A DNA stretch of 64,000 bases from Astropecten irregularis (GCA_963971285.1 OZ020249.1:2604001-2668000), one strand, 5' to 3'. Counted from the first letter of the stretch, positions 48,225 to 58,330 are shown. A program made the numbers and translations. Notes: a model not told the origin generated them from the letters alone.

Positions 48225-49038
48225 GGGCAGTTCCGTAATTATGTCAACCAAATGGTCAAAATTCAAAAATTGTTAAAATACCTCAATATTAAATCATATT
48301 GAAGGTCAAAGCATCTAGTTTCTTATAATTATATGCGTTTTTATCAAACATTCATGTTTTCTAATTTTTGAGGCTGTAATGACTCGAAATGAGTCAAAAT
48401 ACCAATTTTTTGAGCAAAAAGCACATTTAAGATTTTTGTTGCGGATGTACACTCCCAAAAATTCCAAGTTCAATGATCTTTCTCAGAGTCTTCTTTTTAT
48501 TTCAAACAAATAAAGTTTACATTTTTTGAAAGGTGGTAACTGAGTGTCTCTGTTTGATATGTCTTTACTTTCCACCCCCTATTCAGTATTCAGAAATGAT
48601 GTAATTTTATCGTTGCGGACGTACAAATTGAATATTTTCACAGTGCACATCCGCAACGTACATCCGCAACAATGAACATTGAGAATTCTAACCTGAAGGT
48701 AAAGGTTGAGGTTAATTTCTCTGCTGGTTTTCTTTAGTTTGGTTCCTCTTCCAAACAAAACTCTATCAGTTTCGATCAAAGGTCTGTACACTTCAGAGCA
48801 ATTGTGATGAAAATGCAAGCACATGAATCGCACACTTTCTGTGAATACGTCCGCAACGGGGGTATTTTTGTGATGTGCTGCGCAAACCAAGAATGGGATT
48901 GGAATAAAAAGTTCAGGTTCTATACTTCTATCGGAGATACTTAAAATGCAACTGCTCAAAATCCAAAAGCCTCAATAAATTTGAAGTTCTGGGTTCTCAA
49001 ATTCTCTGAAATGCACGTCCACAACTACGGAACTGCCC
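48225..49038. mobile_element. MITE with GGGCAGTTCCGTA ends
   Basis: GGGCAGTTCCGTAATTAT at the left and its inverse ACTACGGAACTGCCC at the right, flanked by AAAA on both sides. Repeated TCCGCAAC words occur inside. The open frame 48579-48959 has no recognisable domain and I treat it as chance. Confidence 0.65.
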
Positions 49039-49606
49039 AAAAGATTTGTTACATCATGTAGATGTACATGCTGCCACGCAATTTACCATGATGTCATCTT
49101 GACGTCATTAAAAAGGCATATCCCGAGAACAGTAAGTTCTTTGGTGCTGGTTCTTTTTGTAAAAGCTTTGTTAGATTCTGTAGATATGCATGCTGCTGTG
49201 AAATTAACTGTGACATCATCATTAAGTCATCAAAAAGCTGTTTGTATTGCATATAGTGATCAGTGTCTGCTTGTCATGAAACCTGGTAGGTATGATGTCT
49301 GTGCTACTCCAAGACTTTGTTGTTTCTGTTATGACAGTTTGATTGAACTTTCAGGACCAATATTTCAAGCTTGTTAAATAAAGTCAGAACAGCTCTGTGT
49401 TCGTCCATGAACACTTGAATGTCTAGTTTCATCTCAGCTTTCTTTCCGAGGTTTTCATAGGTAAAATCTAAACACTTTAAACTGAATAGAATTACATATA
49501 TCATTCATGCTTTATAAGAGGAGTGCATACATATGTAAACTGCTTTTGTACCTGGCTCTATACACAATTGGGACTTTGAATTAAAAGAGACAAACAAAAT
49601 ACAAAC

Positions 49607-49821
49607 CTCTTTAAGAAACCAATCTTAAGTGTCTCTTTTGGTTTTTCATTGCCATCACTTTTCACATTCTGCTTTGCTTGTAGCTTCTTCTGGACCTGGG
49701 CTATAGACCGCCCTCGTCTGTTGGATCTTGGTTCACGTTGTGGAAGTGGTGTAACAGTTCTGTGAAAAAGCTCAAGGATGTCGTCTTTTGTTTTGTGGAG
49801 ATGGTCTACCTTGATATGTTT
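49607..49821 (-). CDS. C2orf49: Ashwin exon 2
   Basis: 215 bases from acceptor CCACAG to donor AAGAG|GTTTGT. It enters in phase 0 and leaves two bases into a codon. ILELFHRTVTPLPQREPRSN aligns with LYVQHAIPLPQRDLPKNR of human ashwin, the best-conserved block of the family, followed by a basic Lys/Arg-rich segment. Confidence 0.9.
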
Positions 49822-49936
49822 CTGTGGTACAAAAAACACACAATGGTTTAATAATAATATTAATACTGGGAATTTGTAAAGCGCACATATCCACCTAATG
49901 AAAGGCCCTAGATACACAGAAGAATAACAGCAAATA

Positions 49937-50099
49937 TACAGGGTGTCCCAAAAAAAAACCTGCAACACTTGTGTCGAGAACTATTATATGAAAATTAAAC
50001 TGTTTATTACTGCAAGCTTCAGATATGTGATACAGCCATGTCTTGGCTATCAACGTGTAGAATTTGAGCAACGTTTTTTTTTCTGGGACACCCTGTATA
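49937..50099. mobile_element. Tc1/mariner-type MITE
   Basis: Ends TACAGGGTGTCCCA and TGGGACACCCTGTA with TA at both edges; 163 bp. CAGGGTGTCCC ends and the TA target are mariner-like. Confidence 0.8.
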
Positions 50100-50302
50100 A
50101 TGAGAAAAGAGAAATATAAAAATGCAAATACTGAATACGTACAAGAATTAGTCTTACATAGACAATTAACATTTAATGAAACACTAATTGAATACCTGAG
50201 CCATGAGATGGGTCTTCAGGGATGTCTTGAATGAAGACATGGCGTCAGAACTTTGAATATGTAACTTAATAAATGGTTCCATAGGCGAGGAGCTGCTACT
50301 GA

Positions 50303-51150
50303 GGGGCCGTCCATAAAGTACGTACGCACGAAGGGGGGGAGGGGGGGGTTGTTACCGATGTGTACGCCATGCGTACAGGGGGGTGGGGGGGGGGGTTAAG
50401 GCCAATGCGTACCGTACGCAAACAAAAATTTTGCATAGCATTATCGCGCGAAAAGAGAGGTAGAAAACGTGAAAAAAGCACCGGGATTGTTTTGTTTTTT
50501 CGTTTTTTTTTCCTTATTCAACATGAAAAAAAATAGTAAAATCCATCTGTAAATGTATAAAAACCTGTTAAACTTTAGTCATTCATTTCAGAATTTGAAA
50601 GCACTTGACGTCCCAATAACGGTACCGGCCCGGATTACGGTGACATTTTAATGATGCTAAAGCAAGGGACCACGAGAAGTGAAAAACCTAATGTGGAATG
50701 CGTATGCGTACAGGGAGGGAGGGGGGGTACAAAAAGTCGGCATTTCGTGCGTACGTACATTAAAGGGATGGTACAGAACTGGTGTTTGCGACAAAACCGT
50801 TGCTGACAGTGAAAGCACATTATGTAATCCATCATATACCTTAACTGACAAACCTGTAGAAGTTTGAGGTCAATCAGCCATCTGGGTCACGAGAAAATAG
50901 TGAAAACCCGTGTACGGAGAACTGTACACATTTCAACGAATGAATAAAACGCTTCGAAGCGATTTATTCCAGTCGGAAATTAGTTTCATTTATTTCTCAA
51001 CGAATATGGCATTTCAGACAAGAACATTTCATGGGATGTATTCTTCTATCTTCACCATTATACTGTGTAAGTTTTATGTGAATCTGTGATTATGAAGTGT
51101 ATTTTGTCAAGTACCAATTCTGTACCCTCGATCCCTTTAAGGACGGCCCC
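50303..51150. mobile_element. GGGGCCGTCC-ended element, TGA duplication
   Basis: Ends GGGGCCGTCCATAAAG and CTTTAAGGACGGCCCC, flanked by TGA on both sides (50300-50302, 51151-51153). GCGTACAGGGGGG words are near both 50370 and 50705. It holds the TTAA MITE at 50759-51140. Superfamily not assigned. Confidence 0.7.
50759..51140. mobile_element. TTAA-flanked MITE nested in the GGGGCCGTCC element
   Basis: The left end TTAAAGGGATGGTACAGAAC and the right end, inverted TTAAAGGGATCGAGGGTACA, resemble the family A ends. Confidence 0.6.
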
Positions 51151-51898
51151 TGAAAATGATCTATCCCCTCGCGACCCCTCATGAGCAATGCGACCTGGGT
51201 TCTCTGACAGTAGATATATTTGTAACATGATCGAAGCATGCGAGATTGTTTGTAAGGTGTGAGAAGATCCATGATGTAAGAAGGGATTATGTCATTATGA
51301 GCCTTTAAATATAGACAATATTAATAGAAGCTTGTAGAATATAAGAGACTGGTAACCAATGAAGATCTTTCAGAATGGGGGTGATGTCAGCAGACTTTTA
51401 GTGCTGTTTTAGAAGTAAAACTCAGTCTTAAAATAAGTTCGCAATTAGCGTGTGCTGTGGTATGAACCTCAATCAGGCTCAAGTTTCTCTGCCGGGCCGT
51501 TACGTACGATGGTCTTTCAGCCCACTGCTGCATGTCCATCTCCGCAAGTGCCAAAATCTCCCAAGAATTTTTCAAAAAGACAAATGTGAAACCCTTCAAT
51601 ACTCAATAGGCTAGACTGAATACTGATTTCAAAATAAGAATGATTTTTTGTTGTCCCGTCTACTATGCGTACATTATATTGCTGACTGACCGGCCGTCCC
51701 AAAAGCAGTTCTTCATCCACCGGTCGATCTGTCTCACCAGTCAGCTGGTCCCACCAGATGACCGGTGGGTCAAGTTGTCCCACCGGTCGACTTGTCCGAC
51801 ATGAAAACTCACCTATAGCTCTGACGTTAAGCCTAAATATGTTGACCAGTTGTCCTCCATATCCAGTCTTATTACTTACTCATTTTAGCATAAATGGC

Positions 51899-52097
51899 AT
51901 TAGTGTCTTTTACGCCACCCATATTATTTTCAGTATTTATTTGGGTAAGAAACTGTTGTTTCACTGAAATATTGCCGAAAAATTTCATTTTTTACAGGAC
52001 CCATGAATAAATTTGCTTTAAGTAACAAATCTCCTTTTGGAACAGAAGAAGTTAAATAAATACTGAAAATAATATCGGTGGTGTAAAAGACACTAAC
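51899..52097. mobile_element. MITE with ~43-bp inverted ends
   Basis: ATTAGTGTCTTTTACGCCAC then ATATTATTTTCAGTATTTAT is mirrored at the right end. About 200 bp, non-coding. Confidence 0.75.
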
Positions 52098-52285
52098 CCA
52101 TGCAATAGCAAGCTGCAAGTGTAACTGCAACAAAAGAAAAGTGCTACATGAAAGTGCTACATGTAGTTGCGATGATCGTAATTAAGCCTAAGGTCCCACT
52201 CCCAACTCCCATCCCAGTCCCTGCCATGGCTAGACCTGGGGTTACGATCATCACAAAGTTACTTACAAAGTAGCTACAGTAACTG

Positions 52286-52378
52286 TAGCCCTATATTACT
52301 CCTTGTTTACATTCTGATGTTGTCGTCGTATACGACGACAATGTCAGAATGTAAACAAGGAGTAATATACTAGGGCTA
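52286..52378. repeat. Loopless palindrome, ~45-bp arms
   Basis: Starts TAGCCCTATATTACTCC and ends ACTAGGGCTA; the centre is GTCGTCGTATACGACGAC. The arms differ by a few bases only. GTAACTG occurs just outside both ends, so it may be a foldback element with a duplication. Confidence 0.85.
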
Positions 52379-52560
52379 GTACGTAACTGCAGCTAGGCCT
52401 ACTTACATATTTACAAAGGTGCAATTGCAATTCTTGCAAGGACATGAAGGAGGCCGACCACAAGTCCCAAGGTTTAATTTGTGTAAATTATTTATGGGTG
52501 TCCAAAAATAATCCTTGTGGACAACTAATGCACACTAACCCCATGTAAAATATATTCTAC

Positions 52561-52650
52561 CTGGGAAAGAAGGTCAATCAAGTCATCTTTGCCTAACATC
52601 TCTGGATGTAAAATATCTACCGATGTCCATTCCGTTTCGCTTGCCTCCAT
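52561..52650 (-). CDS. C2orf49: Ashwin exon 1 (start); tRNA ligase complex subunit
   Basis: ATG at 52650-52648, 30 codons, donor TCCCAG|GTAGAA, phase 0. The peptide holds ILHPEMLGKDDLIDLL, matching LLHPELLSQEFLLLTL of human ashwin. The joined product is 298 residues (human about 232); the extra length is in the Ser/Thr-rich exon 3. Ashwin is a nuclear protein found with RTCB, DDX1, FAM98B and RTRAF in the tRNA ligase complex, which joins tRNA exons and the XBP1 mRNA. It has no known catalytic domain and none is visible here. All four exons have GT-AG boundaries with matching phases, so the gene looks intact despite heavy transposon load in its introns. It is divergent from PYROXD1 at 58148. 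Confidence 0.9.
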
Positions 52651-52660
52651 TTTGTTTGTG

Positions 52661-52760
52661 TGTGTCAAAGGTCACGTCACACATGAGCGCGTTAGCTAGC
52701 TGAGGCCATGGTGCACGCGCACGTGGCCGTGGGGCCGGTGCACTAGCTGGGTACACAACA
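52661..52760 (-). promoter_or_regulatory. Likely ashwin 5' UTR/promoter region
   Basis: On the minus strand GTGACGTGACCTTTGAC lies about 15-30 bases above the ATG, containing a CRE-like TGACGTGA. GC-rich sequence with GCGC and CACGTG words lies just above. The transcription start cannot be fixed from sequence alone. Confidence 0.35.
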
Positions 52761-54229
52761 CAATTATCAGATTATACTAACGTTAGACCTGGAGGAAAAA
52801 AAAACAACACACCGCGGACACCGACACGTACCGCCAGACCGCGGAGAGCTAGATAGAGTAACTGTTAGAGGGTTGTTCCAGTCGTGGTGCAGTCAACATG
52901 CATGGACGACGGTAGGCCGAGCCGAGCTAGGGGGCCTACGTACATTACACATCCTCAAGCTTATGGACAATACTATCATAATTATAGGCTTAATAGTACG
53001 TCAGGACAGTAGTACTACTAGTACTAGTAGTACTACTAGTAGAGCCATTAGGCCTACTACTTAGAAGGCGTGCGCCCGCCCATACCACCACATTGCATAT
53101 TTGATATTGCTTATCAATCTAACCAGACTGAGAAGACCATAACGACAAACTGGCATCAGCTCAGCAAAGTGAGTGTTCCCCCTTGTCAACCCACAATCCC
53201 CTTTCTGATAATGATTAATTTTCGGTAATGGTGGACAAGCAGGTCCGATACCTATAAAGGGGGGTTCCTGAAGTTTAGTACACTCGGGTCAGCTAGTACC
53301 CAGCTTCTACTCACCTAAATTTTAGGTAAGTAGAAGCTGGGTACCAGTCTACCTGAGTGTACTAAACCTAGCCTGAGTGAACTAAACTTCATACACAGGA
53401 ACCCCTATAAACTAATAAAGTGAATAAGACTGTTTTGTCTGTCTGTTTTGAAGTTTGTAACAAACTGGTAAGAAAATTGTATTTTTACTCTGAAATGTTA
53501 CACAAAATTCTTCTATCTGGGGATTTAAGGACTCAGGAACATTTGCTGAAAGTAAAAAATATCATTTTGGAACAGTTGAAACTATTAAGTTGTTTTTATT
53601 CCCTTTACAGGTATTGGACCTGCTTGTACACCGTTACCTAATTTTCATTATTAGTTAATGCCAGGAGTTAATAATAATACTGGATAAAGGCAAAGTCAAG
53701 TTTACGGAATTACGTGTTTTGTTTTATGTCAAAAAAATTAGGAAAAGAACTCCACTGGTGACCAATAACTAGATAAAATTACGGAAAAACTAGTAAGTAG
53801 TAGGCCTATGCAGGCTAGACCCAGTAACTGGGGCGCTGAACTCCCTTTTTTTAATTATGGAGTTGACGGTCGGTCTAGCGCCCCAGAGAATTGTATAGGG
53901 CAGGATGTGTTGTACACAGAAAAAAATTTACTTCACGGCACTTTTGCCGAAAATGTCCCCAAATTACAACAAAGACATCGCAAATCAGCTTGAAAATCGC
54001 TCCATCTGTTCTCCAATTGTCATCGATTAAATACAGCCTACTTATGATCATTCCATGTGATGATAATCGATGTTTTCCCGACGGAAAACCAGACAAAAAC
54101 GATCGGAAGGCAGCCATCTTGTGTGGCTCTGCTCGTATTACATTTATGTATTGTTATGTACATATGTGTAGGTTCCATAACCTAGGGGAAGCGGGTTTGT
54201 GTTTGGAAATTTGAGTTCGAGGGGAATTG
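52761..54229. other. Intergenic between ashwin and PYROXD1; palindrome-rich
   Basis: No gene supported. 53010-53045 is an (AGTACT)-like run, 53251-53410 a large palindrome, and 53810-53890 has inverted TGGGGCGCT words. The open frame at 53420-53641 has no recognisable domain. Confidence 0.4.
53251..53410. repeat. Foldback palindrome, ~48-bp arms
   Basis: AGTTTAGTACACTCGGGTC then CCCAGCTTCTACTCACC is mirrored by GGTAAGTAGAAGCTGGG and CCTGAGTGTACTAAAC. An outer GGGGTTCCTG / CAGGAACCCC pair extends the structure. Confidence 0.8.
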
Positions 54230-54660
54230 AACCCATGTTATGTGGTCGAGGCTCGTCATCGTCCATCCGGAGAGCTCGTCATCGTCCATCCGGAGGGATC
54301 ATCGCCGTCCAACCGGAGGGCTTGTCACTGTCTGCCCCAAGGGCTCATCGTTATAGCATACACCTGGAGGGCTCGTCGCTGTCCACTCGGAGGGATCGTT
54401 GCCGTCTGCCTGGAGGGCTCATCGCCGTCCACTGGGAGTGCTCGTCAATGTCCCCTCGGAGGGCTCGTCACTGTCCGCCCCTAGGGCTCATCGCTATAGC
54501 ATCCACCTGGAGGTAAGCACCATCGATATATTGATATTATCATCGCTATTGCATCCACCCGAGGGCTCGTTGCTGTCCGTCCCAAGGGCTCATCGCTATT
54601 GCATCCACCCAGAGGGCTCGTTGCTGTCTGTCCCAAGGGTTCATCGCTATTGCATCCACG
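54230..54660. repeat. Irregular minisatellite, opposite orientation to the 51-bp array
   Basis: About a dozen diverged 30-51-bp units with CGGAGGGCTCGTC, CCAAGGGCTCATCG and TGCATCCACC words. It turns into its own inverse at 54655-54680. Confidence 0.8.
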
Positions 54661-55170
54661 ATCCCTCCGGGTGGATGCAATAGCGATGAGCCCTTGGGAC
54701 AGACAGCAACGAGCCCTCCGGGTGGATGCAATAGCGATGAGCCCTTGGGACAGACAGCAATGAGCCCTCCGGGTGGATGCAATAGCGATGAGCCCTTGGG
54801 ACAGACAGCAACGAGCCCTCCGGGTGGATGCAATAGCGATGAGCCCTTGGGACAGACAGCAACGAGCCCTCCGGGTGGATGCAATAGCGATGAGCCCTTG
54901 GGACAGACAGCAACGAGCCCTCCGGGTGGATGCAATAGCGATGAGCCCTTGGGACAGACAGCAACGAGCCCTCCGGGTGGATGCAATAGCGATGAGCCCT
55001 TGGGACAGACAGCAATGAGCCCTCCGGGTGGATGCAATAGTGATGAGCCCTTGGGACGGACAGCAATGAGCACTCCGGGTGGATGCAATAGCGATGAGCC
55101 CTTGGGACGGACAGCAACGAGCCCTCCAGGTGGATGCAATAGCGATGAGCCCTTGGGACGGACATCGCTA
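54661..55170. repeat. 51-bp minisatellite, 10 units
   Basis: The unit contains CCTCCGGGTGGATGCAATAG then CGATGAGCCCTTGGGACAG. Fifty-one is 17 codons and the unit has no stop in several frames, so both strands carry long repeat-peptide frames (for example GGCNSDEPLGQTATSPP). I see no start, splice or composition evidence for translation. Both ends of the array meet inverted half units. Confidence 0.92.
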
Positions 55171-55249
55171 TTGCATCCATCCGGAGGGCTCACCGACATG
55201 CTTCCACCCGGACAGTTGGGGCTCCCGGAGCCTAACACTGGTGTTCTTC

Positions 55250-56025
55250 CTTCAGTTTCTGTTGACCTGTCTGAATTTCAGGTTGACGAACAGCAGCTTA
55301 ACAGCAGATTAATGAGTTATTGAACAAATATCTAGATGTATTCACGAATTAGACCTCGTAACACCTGAACACCACATGGAAACAACTGGCTCTAGGCCAA
55401 TATCCCAGACTTGTTGGCGTATTCCACCAAATCAATATGATGAAGTGAAGAAACATGTTCAGAAGCTTCTTGACCACAACATTATTAGGATACCCCGGCA
55501 TGTATAGTCCATATGCTGCTCCTATAGTGTCATCATGCATTTTTGTGGCCGCTTTTATGACATTATGGGGGCGAATCACAACCACTAACTGCACCCCGTT
55601 ATTGCGCATGTCATGGCAATAACCGCTGTTATAATAACTTTTTGTTTACATTTCACGTGAGTTCTTTGTACCGTAACTAAGCAAACAAAGATTATACTCA
55701 GAAAAATCATGCCACATTATATAAAAAACTCTCAAAGGAAATGTGCGCATATGTAGGGTATATCGCATCGCACATCACAAATGTGAGCAGATATTTTGTG
55801 ATGTGAGTTGTCCCCCTGCGCCCATGTACTTTGACAATTTGCGCATGATATTCATAGTTAATATCACGATGTGAATGGTCATGATGGTGTGAATAATGTA
55901 ATGTGCGCCCCACGTGTCTTGTGTCATGGCGACACAAGACACTGGATACGAAACCACACTAAAGTATTACATGTAGCTAGGAAGAAGGATGGATATTTAT
56001 GCATGTGTGTAGATTACAGGCGCTT
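55250..56025 (+). pseudogene. Ty3/gypsy pol fragment, frameshifted and interrupted
   Basis: NKYLDVFTN, then a frameshift and PNQYDEVKKHVQKLLDHNII, then SPYAAPIV, then after an insertion VARKKDGYLCMCVDYRRF. This is the start of the Ty3/gypsy reverse transcriptase in the right order (P....EV..... LL..GII, SP.A.PIV, RKKDG..R.CVDYR.LN). The catalytic YXDD region is absent: the fragment stops where a LINE tail begins at 56026. At least three frame breaks are visible. Confidence 0.8.
55555..55960. repeat. Insertion in the gypsy fragment: GATGTACGAT repeat, copy 3
   Basis: Related to 26085-26245 and 28440-28680. Contains a 12-bp-stem hairpin GTGTCTTGTGTC / GACACAAGACAC at 55916-55943. Confidence 0.6.
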
Positions 56026-56270
56026 CAGGTTCAGGTTTATTTCCATACTATTATAATGTTATTACATTGAGTACATTATAACAAGGTAAGATGATAGTAT
56101 GAGGAGGTCAGACAAGAAGCCGGAGCTTGTATACAAAGGTCTGCTCCCTTTACATTGAATAATAATGGTTACAATCATTATGATTAATTACGGGAGTTGT
56201 AGAATATAAATACATGTTGTTATAAAGCTAGAATCATATAACCTGTTTATTTAACTTACACACATGTACA
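56026..56270 (-). mobile_element. LINE 3' end with (CTGAAC)n tail
   Basis: On the minus strand this region ends GGAAATAAACCTGAACCTG, a short tandem tail of the CR1/L2 kind. It inserts exactly after the VDYRR codons of the gypsy fragment. Confidence 0.5.
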
Positions 56271-56394
56271 AAAGTAACAATGAATAATGTTACGTATTAC
56301 CGTATAGAAAAAGTGAAATAACTGCATCATGCAATCAATTTCATTTGTAGTATAATGATTAATAGGATAAAAGTTATTCATTTTTAGCATTAAT

Positions 56395-57640
56395 AATTAT
56401 AGTCATTGAAAAGTGAACAAAGAAAAGAGGGATCCCCCATGTGCCGTTCCCAGGTTGCAGCATTGCTGCGCGTATCAGTGAAATGATCCCTGGGATATGG
56501 CAGTGTGTGCGTGGTTTCTTGGCTTCTGACTGCCAAACAAACAAAGATAATTGACTATTGGGGTCACCACCAACGTATGAGGCTTGATGGCTCAGTTGGT
56601 AGAGCGCCTGTATGGTATTCAGGAGGTCGCTGGTTCGAATCCAGCTCCAGTAAATGTTTCTTTGTTCACTTTTCAAAATTCAGTCAGTATCCCTTGTGGT
56701 TATTTGATGATTTTATAAATATAATGACGAATGTATTGCATTATCGACTCTATGCAGAGCATGCAGTATCCCTGATGCACATTTTTCGTCCTATTCCTAT
56801 GGAACACTACAAAAATACCAGCCAAATAAATTGCAACCTTCTTTCCATGGACTGCATTTTGCATTCATCACAAGCAGCATTTTTTAATAAATACGTCACA
56901 TTCTTTAATGCGTCACATTCTTCGAATCCCGTTCCAGTCAATTTTTCTTTGTTCACTGTTCAATGACTTAAAAAACTCAGTCAGTTTCCCTTGTGGTTAT
57001 TTCACAAATATATTAATTAAAAAGCCGTATCCTCTTTGAGTGATCCCCCATGTACCGTTCCCAGGTTGCAGCATTGTTGCGTGTATCATTGAAACGATCC
57101 CTGGGTGTGGCGGTGTGTGCGTGGTTTCATGGCTTCTGACTGCCATACGAACAAAGATAGTTGACTACTGGGGTCACCACCAACGTAGGGCTGGATGGCT
57201 CAGTTGGTAGAGCGCCTGTACGGTATTCAGGAGGTCGCCGGTTCGAATCCCGCTCCAGTCAATTTTTCTTTGTTCACTGTTCAATGACTTAAAAAACTCA
57301 GTCAGTTTCCCTTGTGGTTATTTCACGAATATATTAATTAAAAAGCCGTATCCTCTTTGAGTGATCCCCCATGTACCGTTCCCAGGTTGCAGCATTGTTG
57401 CGTGTATCATTGAAACGATCCCTGGGTGTGGCGGTGTGTGCGTGGTTTCATGGCTTCTGACTGCCATACGAACAAAGATAGTTGACTATTGGGGTCACCA
57501 CCAACGTAGGGCTGGATGGCTCAGTTGGTAGAGCGCCTGTACGGTATTCAGGAGGTCGCCGGTTCGAATCCCGCTCCAGTCAATTTTTTTTTGTTCACTG
57601 TTCAGTCAGTCAGTTTCCCTTGTGGTTATTTCACGAATAC
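56395..57640 (+). mobile_element. Tandem tRNA-containing 321-bp repeats, three units
   Basis: tRNA-like parts at 56581-56652, 57189-57260 and 57510-57581. The last two units are nearly identical with an exact 321-base period (AAGCCGTATCCTC at 57022 and 57343). The first is diverged and separated by about 230 bp of other sequence. A box TGGCTCAGTTGGT and B box GGTTCGAATCC are intact, so polymerase III transcription is possible. The anticodon arm has an enlarged loop (TACGGTATT), so these are tRNA-like, not normal tRNA genes. Confidence 0.85.
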
Positions 57641-58147
57641 ATTCTTTAATGGGCGCATGGCACAATGTTCTTGTTTAAAAATGTACTTTGGATGTACTCT
57701 ATATCTTTGTACTCGAACTTGGCCCGTACTCGAACTCTGAAAAACTCAAACTCGTTTCTTTTTTGGCCCAGGACTCGATAAAAAAGTACTCGGACTCGGC
57801 CCTGTGTGTACTCTGGAAACTCGGTAATCAAATTTTGGGCTTCTTAGTCAGGAAGTGTTGTATTGAAAAATTGCAATGACGTCATCATGATTTATCATGA
57901 TTTATTAACATTTTTTTATCATTATTCTTTTAACAATATCATGTCAATGAAACAAGATATTTTAACAAAATCACTTTTGCTCTCTTTTTAAACAGACATA
58001 GATGTCTCTGTCTGTTTTTAGTTGATGTGTGGTTGCTTTTATTTGTCAATTATGATTAAAAACACAGGTTTTTTTTTGTAACGCTCCCCTTTTATTTTGT
58101 TATACATTCACAGTTACTCCAGTTTGATAAACCTAAGGTAGTTGGTG
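57641..58147. other. Upstream region of PYROXD1
   Basis: 57690-57800 has repeated ACTCGAACTTGG / ACTCGAACTC words. 57840-58010 is a piece of repeat family C (GGAAGTGTTGTATTGAAAAA, GACGTCATCATGA). The promoter is not recognisable. Confidence 0.45.
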
Positions 58148-58330
58148 ATGAGTATGGAGGATCCAAAGACATCTGATGAAGAGTACATGAACATAAACAA
58201 GTATGTTGTTGTTGGAGGTGGTATTGCAGGGGTAACTTGTGCTGAGCAACTGTCTGCCCAGTGTCCAGATGAAAAGATCCTACTCCTAACTAGTTCACCA
58301 CTCATCAAGGCAGTGACAAACTTCACAAAG
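58148..58330 (+). CDS. PYROXD1: PYROXD1, first coding exon
   Basis: ATG at 58148, with an in-frame stop at 58139; 61 codons to donor ACAAAG|GTATGA, phase 0. A second in-frame ATG is at 58154. The peptide contains [17 protein letters not shown] and [11 protein letters not shown], nearly identical to human PYROXD1 ([28 protein letters not shown]). The GxGxxG motif is the FAD-binding Rossmann fold start. PYROXD1 is a nuclear/cytoplasmic class I pyridine nucleotide-disulphide oxidoreductase lacking the usual redox cysteines; mutations cause human myopathy, and it is reported to protect the tRNA ligase RTCB with NAD(P)H. Remaining exons were not seen; intron 1 contains the DIRS element and probably runs past the window end. 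Confidence 0.93.

Larger units (their letters stand above)
45450..49606 (-). other. C2orf49: Ashwin intron 2, repeat-filled
   Basis: 4157 bp. Contains an L2-type LINE tail (45985-46470), a tRNA-containing repeat with two nested hAT MITEs (46985-47860), a second tRNA repeat (47865-48060) and a MITE (48225-49038). GACGTCAT-rich Helentron-like remnants lie around 48130-48220 and 49085-49330. No extra exon is needed to keep the frame. Confidence 0.7.
49848..51410 (-). mobile_element. L2-like LINE/SINE remnant, three pieces
   Basis: Pieces at 49848-49936, 50100-50299 and 51151-51410. The minus strand includes a peptide-like SSFKTSLKTHLMAQ tail and a GCGC...ATT 3' end typical of L2-group elements. 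The gaps are later insertions. Confidence 0.55.
49822..52560 (-). other. C2orf49: Ashwin intron 1, nested repeats
   Basis: 2739 bp. Contains an L2-like LINE remnant split by a mariner-type MITE and a GGGGCCGTCC element with a TTAA MITE inside, then a 51899-52097 MITE and a 93-bp palindrome. No missing exon is indicated: the phase joins exon 1 to exon 2 and the aligned protein is continuous. Confidence 0.7.

Noticed and set aside
48579-48959. 126-codon minus frame as a gene
   Set aside because: It lies inside a MITE with GGGCAGTTCCGTA ends and shows no domain.
54546-55323. 230-codon minus and 209-codon plus repeat-peptide frames
   Set aside because: These are the 51-bp minisatellite read on both strands; nothing favours one strand except that the plus frame runs into the gypsy fragment.
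57189-57260. Functional tRNA gene
   Set aside because: A and B boxes are good, but the anticodon stem-loop is irregular, the acceptor pairing needs wobble, and the sequence is embedded in a dispersed 321-bp repeat.
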